From Sphagnum magellanicum (taxonomy: Eukaryota > Streptophyta > Sphagnopsida > Sphagnales > Sphagnaceae): a stretch of 64,000 bases of DNA. This document shows, in pieces, positions 1-13,566 of the stretch. The stretch spans positions 19,219,303-19,283,302 of the forward strand of contig CM038918.1 in the NCBI GenBank assembly GCA_021904315.1. The letters run 5' to 3'. The notes under the pieces were generated by a model that saw only the letters and a program-made list of their open reading frames with translations, was not told where the DNA came from and made no database searches. Made by a program: the position numbers and the translations under genes. The first letter of the stretch is position 1. Each line of letters starts with the position of its first letter.

Positions 1-3000
1 AATACACACCACGCATCTTGATGTAACAGGTCTTTCACACATTCATTACTGATTTGATTTTGATTAAAAATTTTATATTTTTTTTTCCTTGAAATTATGG
101 CGGCGTGGCTTGCGTCCTACACTTCAGCTACACAAGTGAATGAAGAATCACTTCTAGAGTCATCTTTAAATTTGACATTGACGTAGCATCCTCACGATAA
201 AAATCCCGAATCTCAAAAGGTGCATGCTCGTCTTAAGTTGAAACCCCTTGAGCTTAATGTTATCACATTTCTCCAACTTCTCACACTTAATGATCTTATT
301 GTAAGTGGACCCCGCTCTAATGATGAACTTGAAACCCTCAGTGAAGGTTGTTATGAACTAAAGACACTTCTATCTTCGCATGGTCTTCAATTCTCGACAT
401 TGGACATTATTGTTGATTGCATAATTCAATTCGTCGATTTCATCTTAATAACAAAGTGGATTACTTAGTTCACACATTCAATGCATTTTAGATTTTTCTA
501 ATTATGAACTATCACTATGGGATAACCTAGGATTCAACTTGTAATTACACTCCTCTTTGAGCTTATCCATAATCGAATAAATGCTTCATTCATTATGAAA
601 CTCATGTTACCATTGCCACCTTATCACATTATATTTATTTAGTCGTTAAGTTGTTTCGAATTAATCTTATGCTTATAAGGCTTGAAAATTGTTCTATTTC
701 CATTGGACCTTTCATTGACACCCCTTCAACCATTCCACAAATCTTAAACATCTTCACTCACATGATTACCCACTAAATACCATAACAAGACCCATGTTTT
801 GTCGAACATAATTTAACATCTATTTTTAACCCCAACCTTCTTGAGAATTCTCACCCCCTAATCATGCAACTGAGGTTCTAAAACTATGATTACTAACTTT
901 TGTTGAAAAAAAATTAACCTTACACCTCATTCATTTAATATCAAATTTAAAAAAAAAAAAAAAAACCCCCATGCAACCATGCACGCTTATCATCCCTTAT
1001 TCTAACATGAACTGCTAAAAACCTTTAATAATCTTACCACACTCGAATATCTGATGTAATTCTTAAAAATTGAGACTACTGCACATAGTTATGTTGGTCT
1101 GGTTCACATAACACTATAGTACACCTACAATGTACTATGAGAAATGATTTCAAACAAAATGCATGTTTATTTATTTAATAACATTAAAATTTTCAAGGAT
1201 CCCCAAAATTTATTTTGTTTATGGTAGTTAGAAAACCATTCAAAGACCAATTGGTATGTTTATTTTTCATCAATAGGGCATACATGACTTAATCAATTGA
1301 AAAAATTCATGTAAAACACAAAAATTTGAAATTTTCTTATGATATTTTAATGAATTGGGAGAAAAAAGACCTTGCCTGAGATTTGTATGAATTATTATAG
1401 ATATGTGAATTGAATATTATACAAAATCTTTAGTAAGTTTCAAGTTTTATTGACAACTCTCCACTAAAGACCAATAAAATTGTGATTCTTGGTTTGTGGA
1501 GCTTCAATCATTTATGCATGATGAAGAAATGGCTTTTTGTTGCACAATTGTGGAAGATTAAATGGTAGCTCAAACTAATGTAAGTAACTTCTAGAAACTT
1601 CAAAACAAAATAGATTGTTAAATCAAAGGAACAGAAGTAAATAAGTTGAGGTCATGGTTAAAACTTGAGTTAGAAATTAAGTCATTAGGTGCATGTGGTC
1701 CTTGTTGTAAATCAAACACAATAGATATAACTTCCTACAAATCAACTTTTCTAAGATTATAGTTTTTGTCCATTATGGGACCTTGCACATGTATTTAAAT
1801 GAATCTATCTTAATACAAGGACATGGTCCTTTATTTGCAACCATATAATTCCCAATTGGCTACTTGTGCATACTTTTTAACCTCATTATTTTCTTCATAC
1901 ATGTTTTAATTTTTTCATTAACATTATGAAAAAATACTTCACTCAAAAGTTATGGGCCCACAATACATAATCAAAGAAGTTTGAAGTAAAGAATTTCATG
2001 TTACATGGAAATTGGAAATTGAAATGTTGTTCAAACCAAAAGAACTTTAGGGATTAATCAATGGAAAAGAAGTGAAGTCAAATCCATTGAAGATGCTCCC
2101 ATACCTTTTGACTTATGAAAGTAAGTTTAAAAATAAACTTTGAAGCTTCTTCAATTTTTTTGACAACCAGTTCATGAGCATTAAAAAGGATCATAACCAA
2201 AGGGATCTAGGAGACTCTTCAAATTCAATATAGGAACTTTTCAAAATCAACATGTTTACAAAAGACTTGCCAACAAGTTCTTTCTCATGTGCAAGTTCTT
2301 AATGTTTCAGATGGAGCCACTTAGCATGATGGAAAAATATTATAACATTTCAACAAACTTGGAATTTGACTAATGAATTGGATGCCATTGTTAAACAAAT
2401 TTTATTCCTAAAGCAGTCAAGGTGATGATGAAGTGGATTTTAGTAATTACTTGTTAATTGTGATTCAAACTTGATAGTCAAAATTTTGATTTAATTAACA
2501 TTTTAGCACAAAATAAATAGTTTTTCAAAAGTTCAACAAAACTGAAAAATTATTTATGCAGAAATGGTAAAGGTATTATAATATTAGGCTACGACTAAAA
2601 GAAATGTTATCCATTGCAACCTTGAATTTATGAATTCTATGTGATTCATGTGTTTAAGTCAACTAGTTTTACAACTACAAATATGTTAATCCTATGTTAT
2701 GTTAGTTGTAAGTCATTTTAGTGGCATATGCAACTATAGGAAAGGTGAAACCAATTTTAGTCATGGATTTGACTATGAGTTATAATTGCTAGGGATTTAA
2801 TTGAAAATGTAAATGAAAAAATGTTATATTTCATTCAATATTGATGGCATTCATTATTGGATGATATCATAGTTGCTTTTGCAACTACAATGGTATGTTT
2901 GCAACTACAATTTAATACATTTTCCCACATGTGTAGGAAACATAAAGCACATCTAGCACAATGTTTTGTTTTTCAAATTGAAATATTATCCATAATATGT

Positions 3001-3990
3001 AAACTAATTTATCCAAGATGTGTATTTGCTACTACCTTCATGGGTTTTTCATGCTATTATCTATGGGTTTTTTAACACATGGGTCCATGGATAAATATTG
3101 TGACCATGGGTCACTAAATAAGTCTTATCATTATGAGTTTGCAAATGTCTTTCAACTATATTTAATGTTTAATTACATTTTTATTAATTTAAATTACATA
3201 ATAAGATATTGTATATAAAAATGCATAGAAATTATAATCTTACAAATTAATCAATTAATAATTATATCATTATTTGATATATTATAAACTAAGACTTACA
3301 TAGAACAATAAATTACATGGATTAAATGTACATAAAGTAGCTTGTATTTCAAATTTTGATTAAAATTTATTTTAAAATTAAAATTAAATATTTATGCACC
3401 ATTTACTAAATCATATTTTGGAAGTTTTTTATTTTTAAAAATAAATTTTAAGCTATTATATGTATTAAAATGAATGAACAATATAATTTCATAAACTATT
3501 AATTATATATAAAATATTATAAATAATAATCTATTTAGACCAATGTTAAGCCAATTTTATACATCATAAATAATATTTACATAAGAACATAAAATATAAA
3601 ATATTCATGAACTATATATAATTATTTTATGTAAAATTTTATTTATTATATCTTTAAATAATATAAAATAAATTCTTAGTCATAAATAGGATTAATATAT
3701 GGCAGAGATATCATTTTGCTACTATTATGTGAACCATTAAAAAAAGTAAAATCATGTGTTTAAATTTATTTTTTAAAACATCCACAAAAGTTTTATTTAA
3801 ATAAAACTTTAAGTTTTTGTTTCTTCAAATGAATTTCACAAGAGAGAAAAATAAATAAATACATAAATCATTCCAAAAAAAAAAAAGTGAAATATTGTTT
3901 GATTTGGACAAAATCTAAATGGATATTAAATAGTAAGTCACATTTGTGCAAGTTTGAAAATGAAATAAATAAATAAAATGCATCCCACAA
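1..3990. other. AT-rich intergenic desert, no gene recognised
   Basis: No reading frame here resembles a known protein; the longest are under 85 codons and compositionally AT-driven. The stretch holds poly-A runs (near 948-965), several short clusters of the heptamer GCAACTA or its complement (2660-2920), and from about 3130 to 3900 extremely AT-rich sequence with many short direct repeats of ATAAAT type. No promoter, splice pattern or terminal repeat could be supported. Confidence 0.6.
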
Positions 3991-4004
3991 TGTTTTCATA
4001 GCAA

Positions 4005-4170
4005 GTGGGGTGGCTTGGAGGTAAAGGGGTTGACCTTATATCTGGGGTCCACGGATCAAAACTCACAAATGACATTATGGTGGTCAATGGTGGAATGTTA
4101 TTAGATATCCGTTCTTTTCCTAGGCCACTTAAGCTAGGGCTCCCATTAGGCACACCTAAACCACTTATTT
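4005..4170 (+). repeat. tRNA-derived SINE-like sequence
   Basis: The head looks like a plant SINE: an A-box-like stretch (TGGCTTGGAGG then TAAAGGGGTTGACC) at about 4011-4036 and a B-box-like GGATCAAAACTC at about 4052-4063, the spacing expected of an internal RNA polymerase III promoter. A non-tRNA body follows to about 4170. No terminal T-run or target-site duplication could be fixed, so the ends are approximate. It could instead be a chance match, but the two boxes occur in the right order and distance. Confidence 0.45.
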
Positions 4171-7130
4171 AAATTAGGTGACCTATAAATGAACTATTTA
4201 ATCTATGTTTTTAAGCTTAGCTTAAATAGTGCAATATGTCACTCATTCATCATATTAAAAAAAAAAATGATAAAATGAAAATAATCATTTAAAAAAATAT
4301 ATATATATAATTAAATATATTTTAAATGTAATAATGACATTTGGTAGCATGTTACTATTAAAATGGAGTTGTGAATGTAGTCAAGTGAAAGCATAATAAT
4401 TACTTACTAGTGCAAAACTTGTTTACAATAACAATAAGTAGTTTTTTCTTTTGAAATAAAAGGGTTAATGAAATTAGATAGATTATGCTATGTTTTATAG
4501 GCTTTGGGAATTCATACTACAAATCTTTAAACTATCAATTTTGTAGACTCAAAAATCAAAGCATAGTAGGGCAAAACAATTTTTGATAAAAATGATATTG
4601 GCTAAAATCTTGAGAAAGATAACATTTTTTGAAAAAAAAAAGAGTTATTGTTGAGTGGGTAAGATTACTAATAGATAATTAATGATGCATTTAATTAAAA
4701 AAAGCATGTGCAATTATGCACCAATAACATGTTTTGCCTTTATTCAAGATTTCCAAAAAATATGAATAAAAAAGCAAAAACAATGTGCCCTAGTCCAATC
4801 ATTGGGGAAGGGTGCCCAATTTAATTCCTGCAAAGTGCCCCAACTTTGTTGATCAAGCTTATGGCCTTAATTAGCAAAGTGGGGCCCCTTAGTTATTGGG
4901 TGGTTATCCTTCGGTGACCAAATCACCTTGTTAGATCTTTTCATCTCTTGTCCTATAACAAATTAAACGTAAAAGGATAAGGCCACATTGTGCCCATGCT
5001 TGAACATCATCGACCCATTTTGCCAATAGATTAATGGTTGTTAATTTTTTACTTACACTCCCTTGTTAGAAAAAAAAAGTTTAATCTATATTAGGTAGAG
5101 TTTAATAGTTGGCCCAATATACAATTAGATCAACTTTGTTTTACCCTCATTTGGAAGCCTACCTACAAGGATTTTTTTTCCGAAGGAGGTACCCAAAAAC
5201 ATAACAATCATGGTATGAGTTATTTTTGATATCCTCCCACACTACAATTAAGATCATCAAGGCTTAATGACATTTGGTTTTTTCCCTAGGGCTTTGCTCT
5301 CCAAGATAATAACAAAAAACCATATTAGCTTACATTATAAAGTGGGACAATTTGGACTATTAGAAATGCAATTTTTTTGGATTAAGAATGAAATTAAAAT
5401 GTAAACTCATATACAACATTAACATTATCAAACTTTTAGTCATCCATGTTGTAATAAATTTAGTTGGAATCATATAAAAATTTATGGATTGAGTTCTTAC
5501 AAAATAATGAATTTGTAATGGACTTTTGAAATAATAACACTATCATTGTCATGCAAAAAAGTAAAAGATGTCAATTCAAAAAATATGTTACAATAATGTC
5601 AAAATAATAATTTAAAAGTAGGCCACCATAAAATGAAAACCTTAAAGTAAGATGCATTGAAACTTTCTCAATGCCAAAAAAATTGATTTAAAAAGTTTTA
5701 AATGTTGTGACTTTGGTTAATTTGATCAGGTTTTTTTCCATTTCACATTGAAATGTCCAAGCTTCATATGAATTTTTGACCAATCACATGTTTAGGGATG
5801 TCTTTATGGTGGCCTATCAATATCTATGATTAAAACATAAAAGATAATTATAGTATTTATAATTTGATTATCATTATAATTGCAGGAAATTAAGCTAATG
5901 TAAAATGCGGAGTCTTCAAAATGTCAAATGTGAACCACTTAACCATGCTTTTACCTAGTCACAAATTGGGATTCCATGTCATATTAACCTTCATCCATGA
6001 CAATGGATGAGATATTTTGGCCTAGTCACGAGGTTTGCAATTACATTTTCAACCTCATGGTTGTGTCATGTCTTTTGTGACTAGTTGTCATATGGCACTT
6101 GTCCTTGGTGACTAGAGAAATATTAATTGCAAGTGTTCATTATGACTAAAAACGAGTTGTAATTCAATCATTATTTTTCAAATTTTTCTAATGTATTCAA
6201 TGAAAAAATAATGAAGAAAGAAAAGGGAGAAACTTCACAAGCTATAGGTGAAGATGCAACACTAATGACTAAGTTCTAAAGAAAATCTTCATTTAGCAAT
6301 TGGTATTTGTAACTTATTTTTGTGGTTGCACACAATGCATGTAACTGAATTTTGCATCATTGCATAAAACAAGTTGCAACAAATGTGTAGTTGCATGTGA
6401 CATACCATATTTGGCATGTATATATGATATATTCATTTTCATTCATTTGTATTCTTGTAGCAAGTTGCATGTGCAACTACTTATGCAACTAAATAGAAAT
6501 CTTAATTTTACAACATGTATTCATTTTGGGTGCCAATTATTTGGTGACATGTGGTATTTAAACAAATTTTACTTAATACTTTTAATTGATTAATTAAATT
6601 TAAGATTAAATCATCCAACTTAGGGCTTATATGACATTGGCACATGGCACCTAGGTAGGTAAACTTGTAAATATGCTTTAATTTTATGATGGACGTACAT
6701 CCATTTTTGAATGCCAATTATTTGGTGACATGGCATTTAAAATTCACGTTTTGGTATCTAATATTTTTTTATTAATTAATTAAATCTACATACTCTCCAT
6801 TTTTGGGTTTATAGGACGTCAACATGTGGCATGACTATGTAGATAGGTAGGCCTAGAGGTAGGTATTTAAGTATGTTATGATCACCATTAGGCCTGAAAT
6901 TGTTACTACTATGGGAGTTGTGAGTAAATTCGACTTGATTCATTATAAGTAACGCATTGGAAAAGTTGTAAAAAGAATATTTAGGTATTCGCAAGGCACA
7001 AAAAAACTTATGGTTTCAATACTCAAGTTTAGATCTTGATGGGTTGTGGTCCAACGTGACTATTTTGGATCTTGTGATGTACATTGGGGAGGAATCATCA
7101 ATATTAGGAGATCAACTATCAAGTATTTAT
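4171..7130. other. AT-rich intergenic desert
   Basis: No gene recognised. A second cluster of GCAACTA or TAGTTGCA motifs lies at 6360-6490. Two partly similar stretches at about 6525-6600 and 6710-6790 both contain 'GCCAATTATTTGGTGACATG' followed by an AT-rich tail, so a roughly 190-bp local duplication is present. Confidence 0.5.
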
Positions 7131-7565
7131 TTATGTTATCAAATATTGTTCTTACTTAGTTCAATATAACAAACCAATTGTAGCACTTTGGAATAAAAAG
7201 ACAAAATACATGTCACATTGCAAGCAATCCATGAAACCATTTGGTTAAGACATTTCTTGTTATAAACTTGATTTCAAGCAAAAGGAAGCAATTATCGTTC
7301 TTATTGACAATCAAGGAAGCATTTCTTTTATCAAAAATCTAGTTCATCACAACTGGTCAAAGCATAATGACACATGCCATCACTACTTGAAAGAAACTGG
7401 TATACCGCAAATGAAGTAACATTCAAATATTATAGTAATAGCAAGATGAGGGCTAAACTATTGACAACATGGATTATTTCGAACAAAGCATTGTGAACGT
7501 AGCAAAAGATGGGTTTTAGACAACTTAGGATTTGATCTACCAAGTGGGACTGTTTGATTAAATGG
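7130..7565 (+). mobile_element. Ty1/copia relic: RNase H end and start of 3' LTR
   Basis: The plus strand carries the C-terminal RNase H region of a Ty1/copia polyprotein: a degraded TEAEYM-like segment, then a recognisable DNQGSISF block and the block that is normally 'skHID..YH'. At about 7540 the sequence AAGTGGGAC, a copia-type polypurine tract, is followed by TGTTTGATTAAATGG, which would be the 5' edge of the 3' LTR. Only this 3' end is present; the rest of the element is absent or unrecognisable. It is an old fossil with several breaks. Confidence 0.6.
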
Positions 7566-8640
7566 TATTTCAGACCATTTAATGGTCTTGAAACTTCTAG
7601 ACGTTTCTAAACAAATTTATAGATTTGTAATAGAATGAACTGATAAAGATTTGAAATAGTTGAGCAAATTAAAAATAAAACTTTAAAAGTGTATATTGGA
7701 TTTTTTTTCCAAAAATGACTATTGTGTACTCAAGGACTCACATATGCTCCTTAATCACATTGATCCATTAGACAAGACCATATATGATGAGGAAATGTGA
7801 ACCCTCTGTTTTAATCAAATAAACAATATGGGATAAAATTCAATGGATGAAACAATGTAACTCAATATTCTCTAAAATATTTCCAGAAAAAAGAAATGTA
7901 AGTTTGACTACAAACTTACAATTTTAGCATTCAAAATTCTTTAAATACTTACAATTCTAACTATAGAATTTCTCCTTATTAACAAGGGTCATGATGTGCT
8001 AAGTGATTTCTGAAATGCTCCTAGGTCACATTCATCTGCAAAACAAATGACGTATATAATGGATGAATGTGCTCCCAACATGGACGCTTTTAACAGATGA
8101 AACAAATCATGATGAATGAAGATGAAGATAGGACTCTAGTGTGAAAATGGAATAGTTAGACGTGGTCTGTGCAATATTATTGGTGGAAAACAAGTTATGC
8201 TATTGACATATAATGTATGGCTTCCACCAAACCTGAATGAAATAGAAGGTCACTCTAACAAGGAGTGGAAAACATTTCTTGTTCATAAGACATGATGTTA
8301 TGATGACAAAATTTTGGTTAAGTACCAATTGAATATCATAAAAAAGATTAATGGTTTTGATTTCAATTTTCATGACTTTAATGTTTATTTCTTCCTTGTC
8401 TAAAAGCCATTCCTCTGGCTGGAATGTGCATATATTTGCAACACAGTAATTGCATATGTGCATTGAATTATTTCCAATATATCATTTCATATTCTTGTTT
8501 CTCCTATTTTATCTCGTCATTTCCTTCATCCTTTCCATAAATTCATCTTTTCCCACGTCTCATATAGAAATTTTGTTTCCCCCCTCATTTCAGGAAGTTT
8601 GAGACAGTAGAAAGTTCACTTTTCCACTTGAGACCATGTC
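7566..8640. other. Intergenic, probable copia LTR body plus unassigned DNA
   Basis: The first few hundred bases may be the remainder of the copia 3' LTR that starts near 7551, but the far LTR end could not be placed. The rest shows no gene and no clear repeat. Confidence 0.35.
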
Positions 8641-8654
8641 GGACTTCCTCACAG

Positions 8655-9690
8655 GCCCCTTATGAACGATCCAGCACGAGATTTACTAGAAAGCTCAAAC
8701 TGCTTTGTTAGCTCTGGACAGCAGATGCTGCTGAAACATTGATTTTCCAACCAATTTTCTGTGTTGTCCGTCTTAGCAGTTCTGCAGGACAAAAAGAAAC
8801 CTTGCTTCAATCTTGTTTGCATGAGTAATCCAAAACCACGCATCTCCAAGTATTGAATTTGTTTTTTGAAAGATTTTAAAAACATCCTGAAAGAGGAGGA
8901 AAGCCTATCATTTACTCGAATGGAAAGATGAGGTATCAGCAAACTCACCAGAGTCATCTCCAATGATGTTCAACAACAGTGGACAGCAGAAGGCAGCCAG
9001 TATCAAAACAGAATTCAGCTGTCAAGGAAAACAGGTACAATGAGATCCACAAGCGCTCATTTGCAGCAACCCTAGATACCAACTCACTGTCAATGTGCAA
9101 ATCATCCTCTGAGACCTATTTCTGTGACATTGAGAAAAGCAATATTGACAAGTTTAACCTGTCCTTCCTGATGAGGTATGTATGAAATTGCAGGCAAATC
9201 TCCACAACCTTTGAAAATTACATGAGAATGAGTGCAGTCATGTAATCTTATAGACACTGCACAATAAGTGTCGTACTTCCCACCTGATTCATTTTGTACT
9301 GTGGTAGCATAATGCTGGTTATGGAGAGGCACAAAGTGGAGGATAGCAAGTAGTGAATTGGAAAAAGAAAAGCTATTACAACATGAAAACTCTGAAACCT
9401 TTGGGAACATGATAGAATCAAACTTTGCAGCAACCACTAAATGTGGAACTCTTAATGATGGAGAAGTTCAAATGATGTAGAACCAAGCTACTTCGTACAA
9501 GACCAACTAACACACAGCACCTTTGATGTACTTGCTCATGAATACACCTCCTGTCTTTAAGTGCAACTACGCTAGCACACGCATTCAGTACACCCAAGTA
9601 ATTGACGGGGTCTGGCTGCACACCTTCTTGATGCATTTGTTGAAAGAGTTCCAATGCCTTTTGTGCTGGACAGATTTTTTTATTTAAAAT
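8655..9690. repeat. Tandem segmental duplication, copy 1
   Basis: This block is repeated about 2.8 kb downstream. Matching anchors include 'GGACAGCAGATGCTGCTGAA' at about 8713 versus a one-base variant at 11507, 'CATTTACTCGAATGGAAAGA' at about 8910 versus 11694, 'AGGTACAATGAGATCCACAAG' (first 20 bases compared) at about 9031 versus 11816, and 'GTCTGGCTGCACACCTTCTTG' at about 9610 versus 12377. The copies differ by many substitutions and small indels, so the duplication is not recent. Each copy ends with a minus-strand PPR fragment. Confidence 0.75.
9520..9690 (-). pseudogene. PPR protein fragment, copy 1
   Basis: Read on the minus strand, this stretch encodes QKALELFQQMHQEGVQPDP followed by LGVLNACASVVAL and RCIHEQV, the hallmark wording of PLS-class pentatricopeptide repeat proteins, which bind organellar RNA one base per repeat. 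Only about one and a half repeats are present; outside them the frame dissolves. Full PPR proteins have ten or more repeats, so this is a fragment. It sits at the same relative place in both copies of the tandem duplication, so it was fragmentary before the duplication or decayed in parallel. Confidence 0.65.
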
Positions 9691-11440
9691 TGCACTGACA
9701 TGGAGATAGAGAGTAGCAGAGACAAAAGATTACCCACATTCAAGGAAACAAGGCTACAGCCAAATTTAATTGTTTGCAATGACTGCATACATGTGGCCCT
9801 TGCAAGACATGATGCTGTTGATACTGCAGAATGGGAAGCTCTGCTCTTTCTGCTGTAAAACTAGTTCTAGGTTTTCAGAGGGATAGCCCAGACTCAGAAA
9901 TTGCTGGCAGTTACTGCAACACTCCAGTTGGTTAGGTAGACAACTGGAACAAGAATGAAGCACCGAGTTGATGTTGTCCTCATGCTCATGAAATTGGTGC
10001 AGAGGCATCTCCACAATGTGCACGGGGATGAAATCAGAGGACATAACATAATGTGGCACTTGAGCAGATTGCTGCTAATGAGCATACGTTCACTTTACCC
10101 AGCCACACATCCCATTATTGTGCATCAGACAATACACAACAACAGGAAACTCTTTAGCATGTGCAAGATGAAAGATTGTCCCACCTGCTCACTCACAAGT
10201 GGTAGCTGTTGTAGTGGAACTATAGCAGAAGGAAGGACATGTGGTTGCAACACAGAGGCTGGAGAACAATGAGATGTTCCAGTCTTGCCAGTAAATTTTC
10301 TCTTTCTACATCCAATTTTGCCTCTTCTGCTTTATGTTCAGCTGCAGAATTCTCATGCTCCTCACTGCCACAAATTTGAAAAGTAACCGTCCAAAATCAA
10401 ATCATCCAAAGTGCACATGTGACAATGTCTAGGCCTTGTCCACCATTTACAGTGTGTAATACATAAGAAAGACCTATACGACAGAGAACAAAGTTGGCAT
10501 CACGAATTGTTGTTTGATCAGATGCATCTAATAAGAAGGAAATGCTTTACCATTTCAAATCATTTGCTCAATTTCCATACTATAAAGCTGCAATCTCATT
10601 GGATTGCTCCAGAGGAGGCCCATCTTTGGCCCAAACCTGTTGAGTGCAATAAAACTTTTCATATTATGATTTAAGTCAACTTGAATTGAGAGATGACCTG
10701 AATAGTAAGGTTACAGAGATCTGAAAACAGTTGGTAAATATTGAATTCTCTTTGCTAAGTATTGGGTTCTTGGACATTTTAAAAATCACCCTCCTCACTT
10801 GCACCTGCCAAGGATGGAAAAGACCAGATTAGATCAAAGAATAACTATTGTGATGAACCCACTCATTGGAATAACATTGATTTCTCATCAGCATTGAGGA
10901 CTGAAAAGCATTTGCTCCATGCTTTCCCAGCCAACTGTGCTCTCCAGTAGCCAATGACATTAGTACGAGTTCATAAGCACTGGGACATTAGAGACATATA
11001 CAAGTGTTGAGAATTCTGTAACTGATCAAGCCCATGCACAGATCTGCAGCAATTATTGAGACAGGGAATGATCCCATCTCTGAATAGTGGTGGAGGAAAG
11101 GTAATATGAAGAATCTGCAAATGCATGGCACATGTTCATGTCACATAAGAAGATTAATCCAATTATCATGACAAGGTCAATCTGATTGCAGAATTCAAGC
11201 TGTGCCCTACAGAGAACAGAAGCTACAGATCAACTTTGCTCTGTTGATGGCAAAGAATTGTTATTCCCGATCACACTGTTGCCTATAATAATAGATGGCA
11301 TAACTTACACTCACAACTTCAACTCAGCCACTCTCAAGTCCAACAACAACAGTTTCAGTTTATGCAACAAAAACAAACCTCTTCACCTAACAATGTTAGT
11401 GATAGCTACAAAAAGGACTGAAATACTTTTAAAACCATCT
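9691..11440. other. Region between the two duplication copies
   Basis: No established gene. On the minus strand at 9766-10059 there is an open frame of 97 codons with a Cys-rich centre (CSSC, then CCSNC about ten residues later) and a Gln-rich tail; I do not recognise it. The base composition is less AT-biased than the first 8 kb, which together with the neighbouring PPR and XH fragments suggests a former genic area. Nothing else could be supported. Confidence 0.35.
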
Positions 11441-11444
11441 GATT

Positions 11445-12545
11445 ATCAACATCAAATGATCCAGGACAAGATTAGTAGAAAGCCCAAACAGCAGCTTGTT
11501 ATCTCTGGACAGCGGATGCTGCTGAAACAACGATTTTCCCAGTCACTTTCTATATTCTCCATATTAGCAGTTCTGCAAGACAAAAGGAACCTTGCTTCAA
11601 ATCTGGTTGCACATGAATAATCCAAACTAACCGTCTCTGATTAATGGCTATTTCTTTTGACAAGAATATCCTGAAAGAGCAGGAAGCCTATTCATTTACT
11701 CGAATGGAAAGAACATGTATCAGCAGACTCACCAGGGTCGTCTCTGGTGATGTTCAACAACAGTGCACAGCAGAAGGCATTCAGTATCGAAACAGCATGC
11801 AGCTGTCAAGGAACCAGGTACAATGAGATCCACAAGTGGTCACTTGCACGAACGCTAAACCCTAGATACGAACGCAGTGTGCAGATCATCCTTGGAGACC
11901 TATTTCCGTGACATTCAGGAAATGAATATTGACATGTTAAGTCCATGCTCATGATGTATGCATGAAATCGGAGACAAATCTCCATGACATTATTATGAAG
12001 ATAACATGAGAATAGCCCTATGGATGTTGCTGAAAATTTGTCAATCTCCCACTTGATTCATTCGGTATTGTGGCAGCATAGTGTTGGTTATGGAGTGGTC
12101 TGAAGAGGAGGACAGCAACTAGAGAATTGGTAAACAGAAACCTTACAACATGTAAATTCTGCAGCCTCCACAAACAGAAAAAGAATCAAACTTCAGAGCA
12201 CCCACATAAAGTGTGGAACATCTAATGGACAAGAAGTTAAATGTTGATGATCAAGCTCTTACATACAAAAACATCTAACTCACAGTGACTCTGATGAAAC
12301 TGCTCCTGAAGCCACGTCACATCTTGAAGTGCAACTATGCCATGGCACATGCATTCAGCACACCAGAGTGGCAGGGTCTGGCTGCACACCTTCTTGTTGA
12401 AATAGTTTCAATACCTTTTGCCCTTGACCAGATTTCAGAAATATAACATTCCAAGAAACCATAACTCAAGATGGAAGCTTGGTGAAAACTCTTACAGCAT
12501 CTCCAAATGCTCTTACACTTTGCATACATGTCAACCAAGCTAAGA
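11445..12545. repeat. Tandem segmental duplication, copy 2
   Basis: Second copy of the block described at 8655-9690, in the same orientation and about 2.8 kb away. The offset drifts from about 2790 to 2770 bases along the block because of small indels. It again ends in a minus-strand PPR fragment. Confidence 0.75.
12330..12545 (-). pseudogene. PPR protein fragment, copy 2
   Basis: The minus strand begins with LVDMYAKCKSIW, a typical PPR segment, then after a frame change reads DAVRVFTKLPS, an in-frame TGA, VMVSWNVIFLKSGQGQKVL, KLFQQ and EGVQPDPATLV, then in the first frame again LNACAMA. This is the usual order of an S/L/P repeat series, broken by at least two frame changes and one stop. An AG acceptor (TTCTTAG) lies just before the first residues, at about 12542. 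Homology to the fragment at 9520-9690 covers its later half. Confidence 0.65.
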
Positions 12546-13560
12546 AGAAATGATACAAGAACTCAGCACTGCAAGGGGCAGCAAAGATCTTGGCAAGACT
12601 ACATACTACTACTTAGGGGTTACATGTTACATCCCACCAAACATGAAGAACTACGTACATCTGAAAACAACATTTCAAGATCACCTGTCAGCTCCACATT
12701 GGCAAAGGAATGAGGCAAAAAAATTTATCCCCAAACCCTGCACAGATGTGGAGTCTCTGCCCTAGATAAGCAGAGCCAATAAAATGGGGATGGCAATATT
12801 AATGCTCAGTTCATCTTTGGTGTTAAAAACACAAATAAACCTGTTTCAGGAAAATTTGGGTTCTTGGACCAGCAAAAAAAGCAGTCTAGTTATTACAAGC
12901 ATTTTTATGGACATAGCTAGTATGAAAATTTGCATGTGGAAAGCAACTACACTCCTGTCCATGCACATATGGTTCATGATGGAAGAAGGAGCAAAAGCCT
13001 CAAAAGTTCTATTTCCTCAGATTATGGTCGCAAACTTCAAACTTGTTTGTTGAGGCACAAATGGTTTCTTTCTTCTCAACCTGAGTGGCACCAGAGCACA
13101 CATAAAGCAGGCATCATCATCATCATCATCATCTATTCTCCCTCACACAGTGAGAGTAAGCAATCTGCAGATGCTCAAGTCTCTCCAAGAGTTGTCCTCT
13201 AAGCAGAAGCATCTGTTTGACAAATCTTTCATGCAAAAGCTGTCACCAACAACAGAAGCATTCCAAATGTTGCTGGCTAGGTTCCATTTCTCCAAAACAG
13301 GAGAACCCTGTACATAGGCATTCCATAGGCATGTCCAACTAAATAGTTAGAGAAAAACATGAGTTTGAGGGAGTCCTGCAAACCTCAAAAGAAAACCATT
13401 AAACAAAAAGAGAAAAAATGTGAGCAGGAAAGGGTTGATTTTCACACTTCAGCAGCTACACTTGACAGCTACAGCAAAACACAAGTAAAAGTTCATTCTA
13501 GGATAGGAGATAAAAGATAGTCTTAAGTTGTAACTTACATTCTGCTGCGAATTAGCAGCT
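12546..13560. other. Intergenic stretch with a CAT microsatellite
   Basis: No gene recognised. A run of about seven CAT triplets lies at 13112-13133. The 3' flank of the minus-strand XH gene occupies the right end. A CTCTGC..GCAGAG hairpin followed by CCAATAAAAT lies at 12755-12785 and recurs elsewhere in the window. Confidence 0.5.
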
Positions 13561-13566
13561 TGTCAA

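Noticed and set aside
11186-11620. 144-codon plus-strand frame
   Set aside because: It crosses the edge of the tandem duplication and is disrupted in the other copy, so it is not conserved as protein.
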